A stretch of DNA of 64,000 nucleotides from Eggerthella sp. CAG:298 (GCA_000435675.1 FR895148.1:112958-176957); one strand, 5' to 3'. Counted from the stretch's first letter, positions 35,438 through 44,068 are shown. Made by a program: numbers and translations. The notes: a model not told the origin generated them from the sequence alone.

Positions 35438-35885
35438 ATCGATGGATATTATGCAGTGCGTTACTGAATTCTTCGATATTTTGGAAGTCTTTGTAAACGC
35501 TCGCGAAACGAATGTAAGCAACCTCATCAAGATCAGCCAGGTACGACAACGTTAGATCGCCGAGCTCTTTTGAGGTGATCTCATTGCGCGGGTTCGAGCG
35601 CAACTCACGTTCGATGTTGTCGATGATGTCAGAAATCTGTTCTGGCGTGATCGGACGTTTAGCGCATGCGATGAGAATACCGCGGAACAATTTATCACGG
35701 CTGAACGCTTCAGACGAATTATCGCTCTTGATGATAACGAGCGGATTGTCGCCAAGTCTTTCATAGGTAGTGAAACGATTGCCGCATTCAAGGCATTCAC
35801 GGCGACGCCTGATAGATGCGCCGTCATCTGCGGGACGCGAGTCGACGACCTTAGATTCACCACAACCACAAGATGGGCAACGCAT
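35436..35885 (-). CDS. nrdR: Ribonucleotide reductase transcriptional repressor
   Basis: Zinc-ribbon and ATP-cone repressor that senses ATP/dATP and binds NrdR boxes before nrd genes. 149 residues: CPSCG and CLECG ribbon at 3-34, then the ATP-cone (VIIKSDNSSEAFSRDKLFRGI). GAAGGAG lies just upstream. A NrdR-like box (35919-35933) is found in its own leader, suggesting autoregulation. No ribonucleotide reductase gene is in the window. Confidence 0.95.
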   Translation of the reverse strand: MRCPSCGCGESKVVDSRPADDGASIRRRRECLECGNRFTTYERLGDNPLVIIKSDNSSEAFSRDKLFRGILIACAKRPITPEQISDIIDNIERELRSNPRNEITSKELGDLTLSYLADLDEVAYIRFASVYKDFQNIEEFSNALHNIHR

Positions 35886-35918
35886 AGGACTCCTTCGTTC
35901 GTTTGAGCACTACACTAC

Positions 35919-35933
35919 CACAAGATATTGTGT
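35919..35933 (-). promoter_or_regulatory. NrdR-box-like operator upstream of nrdR
   Basis: ACACAATATCTTGTG on the minus strand closely matches the known NrdR box pattern acaCwATATaTwGtgt. It starts just after a TATAAA (35935-35940) that could be a -10, so binding would block nrdR transcription. Only one clear box is seen; they usually occur in pairs. Confidence 0.6.
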
Positions 35934-36006
35934 TTTTATACACCGCGCCCCTAAATAAGACGATCACTGAGGTTGAAAGGTTGAAGCAACAGTGGAAGAC
36001 TGAGCA

Positions 36007-36414
36007 TTATACCCCGAACACGATCAACAAGAAGGCGGCAACACCGGTTGCTGTGAACCCTTTTGCAAAGGTGATGAGATCGTCCCTGCGGTAGCGATTC
36101 ACGCTCTTGTGCGCCTGAGTTTCTTTACGGAAAAGATCGCGCAAGATCCTATTGTGCTTGATGCGAACGAGCGCCTTATTCGGCAGCGAAAGAGAGTCTT
36201 CGAGCAAAGTGGAACGAGTGAAGGATCCACGAGAGCTACTCAAGGTCTGATGTGCTTCCTTACACACGTCGTCGAAATCGATGATGATAGCGCGTTCAGA
36301 TTTTGCACTGGTCATTGTGTGGAATTGAGGCTTGCCGTACACATCGAATTCTTCGAAATCTGCTTCTAGTGCGTTCGAACCATTAGTTAAGAATCTCTTA
36401 TGCGCTTCGTTCAT
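36007..36414 (-). CDS. SOS-controlled small tail-anchored protein, unknown
   Basis: 135 residues, not recognised. The N-terminal part is mixed and acidic; residues about 80-112 are strongly basic (RIKHNR, LRDLFRK, RYRRDD); the last 20 residues (about 115-135) form one hydrophobic helix ending at the stop codon, so it is probably anchored by its tail with the body in the cytoplasm. No LysM, zinc or enzymatic motif is seen. It is divergent from lexA, and its TTGACA-17-TAAAGT promoter has a LexA box filling the spacer. In other Gram-positives this position holds SOS division inhibitors (YneA, DivS, Rv2719c), so a similar role is inferred. AGAGGAAG precedes the ATG. Confidence 0.75.
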   Translation of the reverse strand: MNEAHKRFLTNGSNALEADFEEFDVYGKPQFHTMTSAKSERAIIIDFDDVCKEAHQTLSSSRGSFTRSTLLEDSLSLPNKALVRIKHNRILRDLFRKETQAHKSVNRYRRDDLITFAKGFTATGVAAFLLIVFGV

Positions 36415-36430
36415 AATTTGCTTCTTCCTC

Positions 36431-36458
36431 TTGCATAGAACCTTTGTTCGTGTATACT
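36431..36458 (+). promoter_or_regulatory. lexA promoter
   Basis: TTGCAT (36431-36436), 16-base spacer, TATACT (36453-36458). The spacer is occupied by LexA box 1. The -10 overlaps the opposing -10 of the divergent gene. Confidence 0.7.
36437..36450. promoter_or_regulatory. LexA box 1
   Basis: AGAACCTTTGTTCG, one mismatch from CGAACnnnnGTTCG, inside the lexA promoter spacer. Confidence 0.7.
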
Positions 36459-36484
36459 TTAAATCGAACATCCGTTCTTGTCAA
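36456..36484 (-). promoter_or_regulatory. Promoter of the SOS small gene
   Basis: On the minus strand: perfect TTGACA (36479-36484), 17-base spacer, TAAAGT (36456-36461). Predicted start lies about 35 bases before the ATG at 36414. LexA box 2 sits within the spacer. Confidence 0.75.
36465..36478. promoter_or_regulatory. LexA box 2
   Basis: CGAACATCCGTTCT, near-palindromic LexA site between the -35 and -10 of the divergent small gene and over the expected lexA transcript start. Confidence 0.8.
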
Positions 36485-36492
36485 TGAAAAAA

Positions 36493-36506
36493 CGAACAAA
36501 TGTTTG
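36493..36506. promoter_or_regulatory. LexA box 3
   Basis: CGAACAAATGTTTG, in the lexA leader just before its ribosome binding site. All three boxes begin 28 bases apart. Confidence 0.8.
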
Positions 36507-36520
36507 TATAGGAGAAACTA

Positions 36521-37147
36521 ATGGATTCACTCTCCAAAAGACAGCAGCAAATATACAATTTCATCGAGTCTTATATCGAGCAAAAAGGTTTTGGCCCTAC
36601 CGTCCGTGAGATCTGCGAGGCGGTGAACCTCTCCTCCCCTTCCACGGTCCATGTGCACCTTAAAACGCTCGAGGATAAGGGCTACATCGTGCGTGATTCC
36701 TTGAAGTCACGTTCGATCGCACTCCCTCACAAAGAAGAGACCCAAACCCACGGCTCTGCCGCCTACGAGAATTCGATCTCGCTTCCGGTGGTAGGCCGCG
36801 TTGCTGCTGGTGAACCCATCCTTGCTGAGCAGAATATCGAAAATACACTCACGCTTCCTACTGAATTGGTGGGCGATTCTGCCTCGTTCATCCTTTCCGT
36901 GCATGGGGATTCCATGATCGAAGCCGGCATCAACGATGGCGATTACGTGGTCGTCAAGGAGCAGCAAGTAGCTAACAATGGAGAGATCATCGTGGCGCTC
37001 ATCGAAGACGGTGCAACTGTGAAGCGCTTCTACAAAGAAGCCGACCACATTCGTCTTCAGCCTGAGAACTCTTCTATGGAGCCCATCATCGTGCGTGATT
37101 GTGCGATCGTCGGCAAGGTTGTTGCGGTCATGCGCCGCGTGTATTAA
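36521..37147 (+). CDS. lexA: LexA SOS repressor
   Basis: Represses DNA-damage genes; RecA filaments trigger its self-cleavage. 208 residues: winged helix-turn-helix with FGPTVREICEAVNLSSPSTVHVHLKTLEDKGY, cleavage site Ala96-Gly97 in VAAGEPIL, catalytic Ser131 (GDSMIEAGI) and Lys168 (TVKRFYKE). TAGGAGA lies 7 bases upstream. Autoregulated through three boxes. It converges with hflX with only 12 bases between stops and no clear terminator. Confidence 0.97.
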   Translation: MDSLSKRQQQIYNFIESYIEQKGFGPTVREICEAVNLSSPSTVHVHLKTLEDKGYIVRDSLKSRSIALPHKEETQTHGSAAYENSISLPVVGRVAAGEPILAEQNIENTLTLPTELVGDSASFILSVHGDSMIEAGINDGDYVVVKEQQVANNGEIIVALIEDGATVKRFYKEADHIRLQPENSSMEPIIVRDCAIVGKVVAVMRRVY

Positions 37148-37159
37148 TACCAGTTCAGA

Positions 37160-38458
37160 CTACTCTTCGCCTATGCGATAGCTGCTGAACTGCGCAGAGA
37201 GCTCTGGAGAAACGCGCAAGCTCATACGAGTGCCTTCCTCGGTGTATTCTTCCGCAAGGATCGAGCAGCGCTTATGCGCAAGAGACACGAGCTCGCCTTT
37301 CGTAAAGGGGATCAATACCTCCATCAATACCTGATGCGCTTCAGCGGCAAGTCCGATGCGCTTGATGAGCTCATCGATGCCTTCACCCGTAAGTGTAGAG
37401 GTGAAGAGCGCATGAGGAAAGCGCATTCGATACGCGCTCAATTGCTCTTCATCGAGCAAGTCGATCTTATTGAAAACCTCGATGCGCGATATCTCATCTG
37501 CATCGATCTGGGCAAGAACTTCATTTACCGTATCTATCTGCTCTTTGAAATTAGCATCTGATGCATCAACAACATGAAGGATGAGATCCGCTCCACTGAT
37601 CTCATCGAGCGTTGATTTGAACGCCTCTACAAGCGTGGTAGGAAGCTTTTGAATGAATCCGACCGTATCGGTTAACGTAAGCTCGCGCCCGTCAGGGATC
37701 ACCAGTTTTCGGGTGGTCGAATCGAGCGTTGCGAAGAGCTTGTCATAGCTCAAGACTTCTGCATCGGTGATCGTATTCAATAAGCTCGATTTTCCTGCAT
37801 TGGTATAGCCAGCCAAGGCAACCTTGAAGATCCCTGAATGATAACGCTGTTTGCGTTGCAAGGTACGCGTTTTAGAGATATCAGCAAGCTCTCGCTTGAT
37901 CGAGGTGATGCGCTTACGCACCATGCGACGATCGACCTCAAGCTGGCTTTCGCCCTCACCGAAACGCGATCCAACGCCACCGCCCATTCGGTTCGACGCT
38001 AGATGCGCCCACATGCCGCGCAAACGCGGTAGCAGGTATTCGTTTTGAGCAAGTCGTACCTGAAGGCGCCCTTCCCTACTGGTGGCATGAAGAGCGAAGA
38101 TGTCTAAGATGAGCGCGGTGCGGTCGATGATCTTAATATCCTTGCCCACTTGCTTCTCTAGATTGGATTGTTGTGAAGGAGTGAGTTCGTCGTCGAAGAT
38201 GACCAGATCAGCCGCATAGGATCGGCACAGCTGCGCTACCTCATCAACCTTTCCTGACCCGATGAAGGTGCGAGGATTAGGAGATTCAAGGCGTTGGAAC
38301 GTTGTTGCTACTACCTCTGCTCCCGCCGTTTGTGCGAGTCGCTCCAATTCTGCAAGTGAAGACTCGGTTGGCCATTGTTGGTTAGGACGTTTGACGCCTA
38401 CCAACACGGCTCGTTCCGCATAGTCTTGAGGGATTTTTTTCACATGAAGCTTTGCCAA
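37160..38458 (-). CDS. hflX: Ribosome-associated GTPase HflX
   Basis: GTPase that splits stalled or heat-damaged ribosomes. 432 residues: N-terminal HflX domain (TFIGSGKVDEVAQL, FDDELTPSQQSNLE), a Gly-rich linker (NRMGGGVGSRFGEGESQLE), then the G domain with GYTNAGKSSLLN, DTVGFIQKLP and FNKIDLL. Start is TTG; AAGGAG lies about 12 bases upstream. It follows miaA as in many bacteria. Confidence 0.95.
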   Translation of the reverse strand: MAKLHVKKIPQDYAERAVLVGVKRPNQQWPTESSLAELERLAQTAGAEVVATTFQRLESPNPRTFIGSGKVDEVAQLCRSYAADLVIFDDELTPSQQSNLEKQVGKDIKIIDRTALILDIFALHATSREGRLQVRLAQNEYLLPRLRGMWAHLASNRMGGGVGSRFGEGESQLEVDRRMVRKRITSIKRELADISKTRTLQRKQRYHSGIFKVALAGYTNAGKSSLLNTITDAEVLSYDKLFATLDSTTRKLVIPDGRELTLTDTVGFIQKLPTTLVEAFKSTLDEISGADLILHVVDASDANFKEQIDTVNEVLAQIDADEISRIEVFNKIDLLDEEQLSAYRMRFPHALFTSTLTGEGIDELIKRIGLAAEAHQVLMEVLIPFTKGELVSLAHKRCSILAEEYTEEGTRMSLRVSPELSAQFSSYRIGEE

Positions 38459-38496
38459 AGCAGATGGAGTCTCCTTAGTTGGTCTTGCATTATATT

Positions 38497-39507
38497 CTAT
38501 CGTACGAGCGACTTTGAAGACTCTTGCCGGTAGCGTTCACAGATGATCGCGGTCATCTGCTCTACGGAAAGATCGTCTGCGTTAAGAGGGATCAAGCGCC
38601 CGTCGCGCCTGAACCACGAGCGCTGCCGCTTAGCATAGCGTCTTGTAGCGGTTTTGATCTGGCGAAATGCCTCATCAAGTGTGATCTCACCCTTTTCATA
38701 GGCGATGATCTCCTTATACCCGATTGCCTTAGGGGCCGTGAGCGCTTCCTCGAAACCGCGAGCCATGAGTGCCTCAACCTCTTCAACGAGCCCCTCTTCG
38801 CGCATCATATCTACACGAGCATTGATGCGCTCAGCAAGGATGAATGGGTCAACCTCAAGGAAGAATCGTATGGAAGGTACTGCTTCAGGGAGTGATCTGA
38901 TGTTCTTCACCTGATCAGCATAAGAAACGCCTTCTTCATGCATCTCAAGCGCACGGATCACGCGTTTGAAGTTATTCGGGTGGATGAGCTTGGCTGCAGC
39001 AGGGTCCTTTTCGTTGAGCAGGTTCCACAAGGCTTCATTTCCCTGTTGAGCCTGAAGAGCTTCATAGTGGGCGCGCAGCGGATTATCATCTTGCTCGCCT
39101 TCAGGAAAACGCATGTCCTCGAGTGCAGCCTGGACATAGAACCCTGTACCGCCTGAAAGGATAGGAACCTTATTGCGCGTGGCAATATCCCTGAATGCTG
39201 CGCGCGCTTGTTCTTGAAATAGCTGCGCCGAATAGGACTGACCCGGATCGACGATGTCGAGCAGGTGGTGCTTTACGAGGCGCTCTTCGGGCTTTAGTTT
39301 TGCGGTGCCGATATCCATGAAGCGATAGATCTGCATGGAATCTGCGCTCACCACTTCCCCATCGAGCTCAAGCGCCACCGACTGAGCAAGCGCTGACTTG
39401 CCTGATGCCGTGGGACCGACGATCGAAACAACGAGCGCATCGTTTATGATTCCCGCTTGAGATTCAGAAGAAGCGCTGTTGAGGGGATGCTGCAGAGAAT
39501 GAGCCAT
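38497..39507 (-). CDS. miaA: tRNA dimethylallyltransferase
   Basis: Adds dimethylallyl to N6 of A37 in tRNAs reading UNN codons; its product is the substrate of MiaB. 336 residues. P-loop GPTASGKSAL at about 31-40, SADSMQIYRFMDIGTAK, HHLLDIVDPGQSYSAQLF and SGGTGFYVQA. An N-terminal extension of about 25 residues. Starts 3 bases after the miaB stop. Confidence 0.96.
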   Translation of the reverse strand: MAHSLQHPLNSASSESQAGIINDALVVSIVGPTASGKSALAQSVALELDGEVVSADSMQIYRFMDIGTAKLKPEERLVKHHLLDIVDPGQSYSAQLFQEQARAAFRDIATRNKVPILSGGTGFYVQAALEDMRFPEGEQDDNPLRAHYEALQAQQGNEALWNLLNEKDPAAAKLIHPNNFKRVIRALEMHEEGVSYADQVKNIRSLPEAVPSIRFFLEVDPFILAERINARVDMMREEGLVEEVEALMARGFEEALTAPKAIGYKEIIAYEKGEITLDEAFRQIKTATRRYAKRQRSWFRRDGRLIPLNADDLSVEQMTAIICERYRQESSKSLVR

Positions 39508-39510
39508 AGC

Positions 39511-40872
39511 TTAAACAAGATGACCTTTGAGATACCAGGTTCGAGCTTCATCGATCTTCACCGGCACGATCGTGCCCAAAAGCTGTTCGAGCGTGACCCC
39601 CGAAGGAAGCGGGGCGTGAACCGTCTGATTCTTAGGGCTCTTTCCGGCAAGAATGGATGGATCGCGTTTTGAAGTGCCTTCGATCAAGACAGGAACGGTA
39701 GCTCCAAGATCTGCCTGATTGGCACTAAAGGCACCCTGTTGTACGAGCTCAACTAACCGATCGAAACGACCTTGGATCTCTTCATGCGTAGAGGTTGGTG
39801 CAAGCTCAGCTGCAGGTGTCCCTTCACGCGGAGAATAGAGGAAGGTGAATACCTGGTGATAGCCAACCTGTTCGATGAGGCTATAGGTATCAAGGAAATC
39901 TTGCTCAGTCTCCCCCGGGAATCCAACGATGACATCAGTGGAGAGCGCGATATCAGGGCGCGCAAGTCGCAATTTGTCGATGAGCTCAAGATAGCGCTCG
40001 CGCGTGTAGCGGCGATTCATCTCATGAAGGATCGCGTTGGATCCTGATTGAACCGGGAGATGCAGCGCAGGCATGAGATTGGGAAGCTCGCCGAACAGGG
40101 CGATCACTTCATCGGTCAGATCTTTCGGATGCGACGTAGCGAAACGCAAACGCTCGATACCGGTATCTGAAACGCGTTTGAGGAGTTCGCTGAATTGTGA
40201 TGAGCCATAAAGATCGCGCCCATAAGAATTCACATTCTGCCCCAGCAGCGTGATCTCCTTCACGCCTTCCCTGACGAGCGAACGCGCTTCAGCGATGATG
40301 TCTTCGACCGTACGGGATTTCTCACGTCCGCGCACATAAGGAACGATGCAATAGGTGCAGAAATTATTGCACCCAATGGAGATCGGAAGCCATGCTGACC
40401 AGGGAACCTCGCGGCTCGTGGGCAAGCAGGTAGGAAATTCATCAGCAGCGTCGAGTACTTCAACAGCAGCGGTATGGCCAGCGATCGCTTGCTTGAGAAG
40501 CGATGGAACGCTCGAGAGGTTGAAGGTGCCGAATACGGCGCTCACGTGGGGCAGCTCCTCGATCAGGTGCTCACCCTCATGCTGCCCAATACAACCCCCT
40601 ATGCAAACGATGCGCTCTTCGAGATCGGAATGAGCAGGAAGCTCTATGTTCTTAAGAGAAGCGACTTGACCTTTGAGGCGCGTTTCTGCTGCTGCACGCA
40701 CACAGCAGGTCATATAAACGACGATCTCGGATTCTTCGATCGAATCGACACGGCGTGCACCCGCGTCTTCGAGCATACCAACGATGCGTTCTGAATCGTG
40801 CTTGTTCATCTGACACCCGAAAGTAATCACATGAAACGTGCGGTTTTGGAGCGAGGATGGAACAGGAGTCAT
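39511..40872 (-). CDS. miaB: tRNA-2-methylthio-N6-dimethylallyladenosine synthase
   Basis: Radical-SAM methylthiotransferase acting on i6A37 of tRNA. 453 residues: N-terminal cluster cysteines in FGCQMNKHDSERI, MTCCVR and GGCIGQ; radical-SAM CNNFCTYCIVPYVRG; C-terminal TRAM domain. ATG 40872 has AGGAAAGG 4-5 bases upstream; a longer frame to 40938 overlaps spoVS and lacks support. Directly upstream of miaA, the next-acting partner in the pathway order. Confidence 0.96.
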   Translation of the reverse strand: MTPVPSSLQNRTFHVITFGCQMNKHDSERIVGMLEDAGARRVDSIEESEIVVYMTCCVRAAAETRLKGQVASLKNIELPAHSDLEERIVCIGGCIGQHEGEHLIEELPHVSAVFGTFNLSSVPSLLKQAIAGHTAAVEVLDAADEFPTCLPTSREVPWSAWLPISIGCNNFCTYCIVPYVRGREKSRTVEDIIAEARSLVREGVKEITLLGQNVNSYGRDLYGSSQFSELLKRVSDTGIERLRFATSHPKDLTDEVIALFGELPNLMPALHLPVQSGSNAILHEMNRRYTRERYLELIDKLRLARPDIALSTDVIVGFPGETEQDFLDTYSLIEQVGYHQVFTFLYSPREGTPAAELAPTSTHEEIQGRFDRLVELVQQGAFSANQADLGATVPVLIEGTSKRDPSILAGKSPKNQTVHAPLPSGVTLEQLLGTIVPVKIDEARTWYLKGHLV

Positions 40873-40891
40873 GAAGACCTTTCCTGTGGGT

Positions 40892-41197
40892 TTAGCGAGG
40901 AACAACGCTGAATCTGATCGCTGTGCGATACTCGCCATCGATCACGATGTCGGCGAAAGAAGGGATGCAAACGATATCGATGCCAACAGGAGAAAGGAAG
41001 CCACGAGAGATCGCGATAGCTTTCACGGCCTGATTGACCGCCCCTGCACCAACCGATTGGATCTCTACGGGAACACCATCTTTGATCATGCCGGCTACAG
41101 CACCTGCAACAGATGCAGGAGATGATTTCGAAGAAACCTTTAGACAATGGATCTCGGATGATTGTGGAGCTGTCTCTTGTGAATTCGATTGAGGCAT
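40892..41197 (-). CDS. spoVS: SpoVS family protein
   Basis: 101 residues, matching stage V sporulation protein S over most of its length: KVSSKSSPASVAGAVAGMI, SVGAGAVNQAVKAIAISRG, PSFADIVIDGEYRTAIRF. Alba-like small fold; in Bacillus it affects septation and coat formation. Its presence does not imply sporulation, since non-sporing actinobacteria and Thermus also carry it. It lies in an rny - ATPase - spoVS - miaB order, and Bacillus also has rny and spoVS near each other. Confidence 0.9.
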   Translation of the reverse strand: MPQSNSQETAPQSSEIHCLKVSSKSSPASVAGAVAGMIKDGVPVEIQSVGAGAVNQAVKAIAISRGFLSPVGIDIVCIPSFADIVIDGEYRTAIRFSVVPR

Positions 41198-41257
41198 CGG
41201 TCGATCTTTCCAAGTTTGTAGTGCATCTAAACTGCTTTTATAGTGTGTGTTTATGAT

Positions 41258-41286
41258 ATTTTACCGATTCATAGATAATTACGCAA
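41258..41286 (-). promoter_or_regulatory. Probable spoVS-miaB-miaA promoter
   Basis: On the minus strand TTGCGT (41281-41286), 17-base spacer, TAAAAT (41258-41263), about 55 bases before spoVS. Confidence 0.5.
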
Positions 41287-41316
41287 TCCTCGGCAAATTC
41301 AGGATGCGAAACAGGG

Positions 41317-42432
41317 TTAATGCTCGGTCTCGTACGGAATGGTGATGGTGACCTTATCTGAGCCGGTGCGAATCTTCACATCATCGGAACGCTTGAGATA
41401 ATAATGCTCCGCTAAGGCATCGAAAGCCTGCTCAAGCGCTTTCTCAAACGTCTCATAGTCCTCTGGTGAAAGCTTGAGCTTGCGCTGTTCAGCATAAAGG
41501 CTCTTAGATGAACCATTCTCAGCCGCAGAATCTTGAGATTCAGAGGGTTTCGCGCTCTGCTCTCCTTCAAAGGATAATTGCTCGATAAAGGGCTTGAGCG
41601 GAGCTATCTGATCGTCGAGGATGCGCCTGGCGCTACGCGAGGAAAGAGGCAATCCGATCTCGGCCGCGCGTTCGCTGAAGGTATCAGGATCGAAGATGTA
41701 CTTCAAATAGTTGAGCACGGTTTCTCGCTCAGGATAAAGGTTCTTCGAACTAGACCCATCTTCGATCTCCTGCGTTGCCGGTTCGTAATGAGAAAGGGTC
41801 GCGGCGATCTCCACCGGGCTTCCAAGGAAGATATCAAGGCTTCCTTGAGAATCGAGAGCGAATTCCATCACGATGCGCGCGATATTGCGCGGACCACGCA
41901 TGATCTGCTCTCCCCGCTCATTGATATGAATATAAGGAAGCGAAGATTGGTCGATGCGTTCAGACAGATGAGCCGTGAGCGCATGAAGCCCGAGAGAGGT
42001 GCCTGCATCACGCTCAGAGAAGAGCACGGAAGCTTCATCGACGTTTTCCTTGATAGAATAAAGCGCCATACCACGGCCGTGCACACCCCAGCGATCCTCG
42101 TGGAAGGTGTCGAGCTTCGAGGTGACAAAAGGCTCGAAAACCGTGGCATGCAAATGCTCTGGAATGCCTGATCCATCATCAAGGACCGTAAGATAGCGAC
42201 ACCCCTGCTCTTTCCAGCTTGCGATGAAGATGGCGCTTGCATGCGCATCACGCGAATTGCGGAGCAACTCGAGCACTACGTCCTCAAAACAGGTGATGTC
42301 CTGTTTAGCCTGACGTCGTTGCGCTTCTTTGGCGCGTAAACGAACGAAGCCATCCCCGAGATTCTCTTGAACCCGGAGATAGCTTTCGCCCGTGATATCT
42401 TCTATGAATGATGAAAGGTCATCGGTGCTCAT
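41317..42432 (-). CDS. GHKL-type ATP-binding protein, unknown role
   Basis: 371 residues. The N-terminal half is a GHKL ATPase fold: N box ELLRNSRDA (about 55-63), G1 LDDGSGIPE (about 84-92), lid and G2 GVHGRGMALYSIKENV (about 116-131). No dimerisation His, receiver, MutL or gyrase module is recognisable; the C-terminal half is alpha-helical, charged, with a Ser/Glu-rich stretch, and unknown. It is not a normal histidine kinase. Starts 30 bases after the rny stop, so it is likely co-transcribed with RNase Y. Confidence 0.8.
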   Translation of the reverse strand: MSTDDLSSFIEDITGESYLRVQENLGDGFVRLRAKEAQRRQAKQDITCFEDVVLELLRNSRDAHASAIFIASWKEQGCRYLTVLDDGSGIPEHLHATVFEPFVTSKLDTFHEDRWGVHGRGMALYSIKENVDEASVLFSERDAGTSLGLHALTAHLSERIDQSSLPYIHINERGEQIMRGPRNIARIVMEFALDSQGSLDIFLGSPVEIAATLSHYEPATQEIEDGSSSKNLYPERETVLNYLKYIFDPDTFSERAAEIGLPLSSRSARRILDDQIAPLKPFIEQLSFEGEQSAKPSESQDSAAENGSSKSLYAEQRKLKLSPEDYETFEKALEQAFDALAEHYYLKRSDDVKIRTGSDKVTITIPYETEH

Positions 42433-42462
42433 GGTTACTACCGAAAGCGCTCTGCAAAAGCT

Positions 42463-43998
42463 TCACTTAGCAAAATCGACCGCACGTGTTTCGCGGATGA
42501 CGACCACCTTGACCTGTCCAGGATATTTGGTTTCGCTCTGGATCTGCGCAGCGATGTCGTGAGCAAGGACCGTAGCACGCGCTTCATCGACCTTATCGGG
42601 CGTTACGATCACACGCACCTCGCGGCCTGCCTGGATCGCATGAGTCTGCTCAACACCATCATAGGAATTTGCGATCTCTTCGAGCTTCTCAAGGCGCTTG
42701 ATGTAGGGTTCAAGGTTCTCCTTGCGCGCGCCTGGGCGTGCAGCTGAGACCGCGTCTGCTGCCTGCACAAGCACATCGATGACGCTAGTGGGCTCGATAT
42801 CGTTGTGGTGCGCCTCGATCGCATGAACGATGGTGGCATCTTCACCATAACGGCGAGCAAGATCAGCGCCGATGACCGCATGAGAGCCCTCGACCTCATG
42901 ATCGATCGCTTTGCCAAGATCGTGAAGAAGACCCGCACGACGAGCAGGAACCGGATCGAGACCAAGCTCTGATGCCATGATGCCGCAGAGATAGGCAACT
43001 TCAAGAGAGTGCGTGAGCACGTTCTGCCCATACGAGGTGCGGTAACGCAAACGACCGAGCGTCTTTTCTAGCTCGGGATGAAGGTCATGGATGCCGGTAT
43101 CGAAGGTTGCCTGAGCAGCAGCTTCCTTGATCTGTTGATAGACGTACTTCTTAGCTTTGTTGTACATCTCTTCGATACGAGCGGGATGGATGCGCCCATC
43201 GGCGATGAGGTTCTGCATCGTAACGCTTGCGATCTCGCGGCGCACCGGATCGTGCGAGGAAACAGTAACGCACTCAGGGGTATCGTCGATGATGAGATTC
43301 GTTCCCGTGATCTGCTCGAAAGAACGGATGTTGCGTCCTTCACGACCGATGATGCGGCCCTTCAGGTCGTCTGAGGGGATATGGATCGTGGAGACGGTGA
43401 TCTGCGTGGTGTAGTCTGCGGCGATGCGTTGGATCGCAAGACTCAAGATCTCACGCGCTTTCTTATCAGCTTCAGCACGCGTGCGCATTTCTGCATCACG
43501 GATGATGGTGGCAGATTCGTGAACCACCTCATCTTTCAAGCCATCGAGAAGCTGAACCTTCGCTTCATCGCTCGTAAGACCAGCGATCTGCTCCAAACGC
43601 GCATTGATCTTCTTCTGTGAAACGTTCAGATCGTGCTGGCGCTTATCAAGCTGACCCTGCAACGAAGAGATCTGATGTTCGCGCTTATCGATGAACTCGC
43701 TGCGCTTATCAAGATTCTCTTCGCGTTGAATGAGACGATTTTCCGTAGAGCGGATCTCTTTCATGCGCTCTTTGCTTTCGTTCTCCACATCTTGCTTGAT
43801 CTTGAGTGCTTCATCCTTTGCTTCGACGAGCGCTTCGCGGCGCATGTTTTCCGCTTCTCGCTGTGCATCGGAGACGATCGCTTGTGCTTCTTTTGCGGCA
43901 GCCTTGGAGCGACCTTTCTGAACCTTGAGCATCAAGAAATAACCGATGAGGAAGCCAACGATGATCGCAATTGCGGCTATGATGATAACCTCAAACAC
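42463..43998 (-). CDS. rny: Ribonuclease Y
   Basis: Membrane-bound endoribonuclease starting mRNA decay. 511 residues: N-terminal membrane helix (about 3-25), long charged coiled coil (to about 195), KH domain (GRIIGREGRNIRSFEQITG), HD domain with LLHDLGKAIDHE and EAHHNDIEP. Start is GTG at 43998 with GGAAGGAAG upstream. It is preceded by a terminator, so it has its own promoter, not identified. Confidence 0.96.
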   Translation of the reverse strand: MFEVIIIAAIAIIVGFLIGYFLMLKVQKGRSKAAAKEAQAIVSDAQREAENMRREALVEAKDEALKIKQDVENESKERMKEIRSTENRLIQREENLDKRSEFIDKREHQISSLQGQLDKRQHDLNVSQKKINARLEQIAGLTSDEAKVQLLDGLKDEVVHESATIIRDAEMRTRAEADKKAREILSLAIQRIAADYTTQITVSTIHIPSDDLKGRIIGREGRNIRSFEQITGTNLIIDDTPECVTVSSHDPVRREIASVTMQNLIADGRIHPARIEEMYNKAKKYVYQQIKEAAAQATFDTGIHDLHPELEKTLGRLRYRTSYGQNVLTHSLEVAYLCGIMASELGLDPVPARRAGLLHDLGKAIDHEVEGSHAVIGADLARRYGEDATIVHAIEAHHNDIEPTSVIDVLVQAADAVSAARPGARKENLEPYIKRLEKLEEIANSYDGVEQTHAIQAGREVRVIVTPDKVDEARATVLAHDIAAQIQSETKYPGQVKVVVIRETRAVDFAK

Positions 43999-44042
43999 AA
44001 TTCTTCCTTCCTATTTTCCTGGTATAAACTGGTGTTTTGGCA

Positions 44043-44068
44043 ATAAAAAAGCCTAGTAACAACCAGGC
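44043..44068 (-). terminator. Terminator between recX and rny
   Basis: Minus strand GCCTGGT, 4-base loop, ACTAGGC (44051-44057 with 44062-44068, one G-U), then TTTTTTAT. Two further hairpins (44125-44139 and 44172-44201) lie upstream in the same gap. Confidence 0.7.

Noticed and set aside
37151..37192. Inverted repeat CAGTTCAG/CTGAACTG between lexA and hflX as a terminator
   Set aside because: 26-base loop and no T run on either strand.
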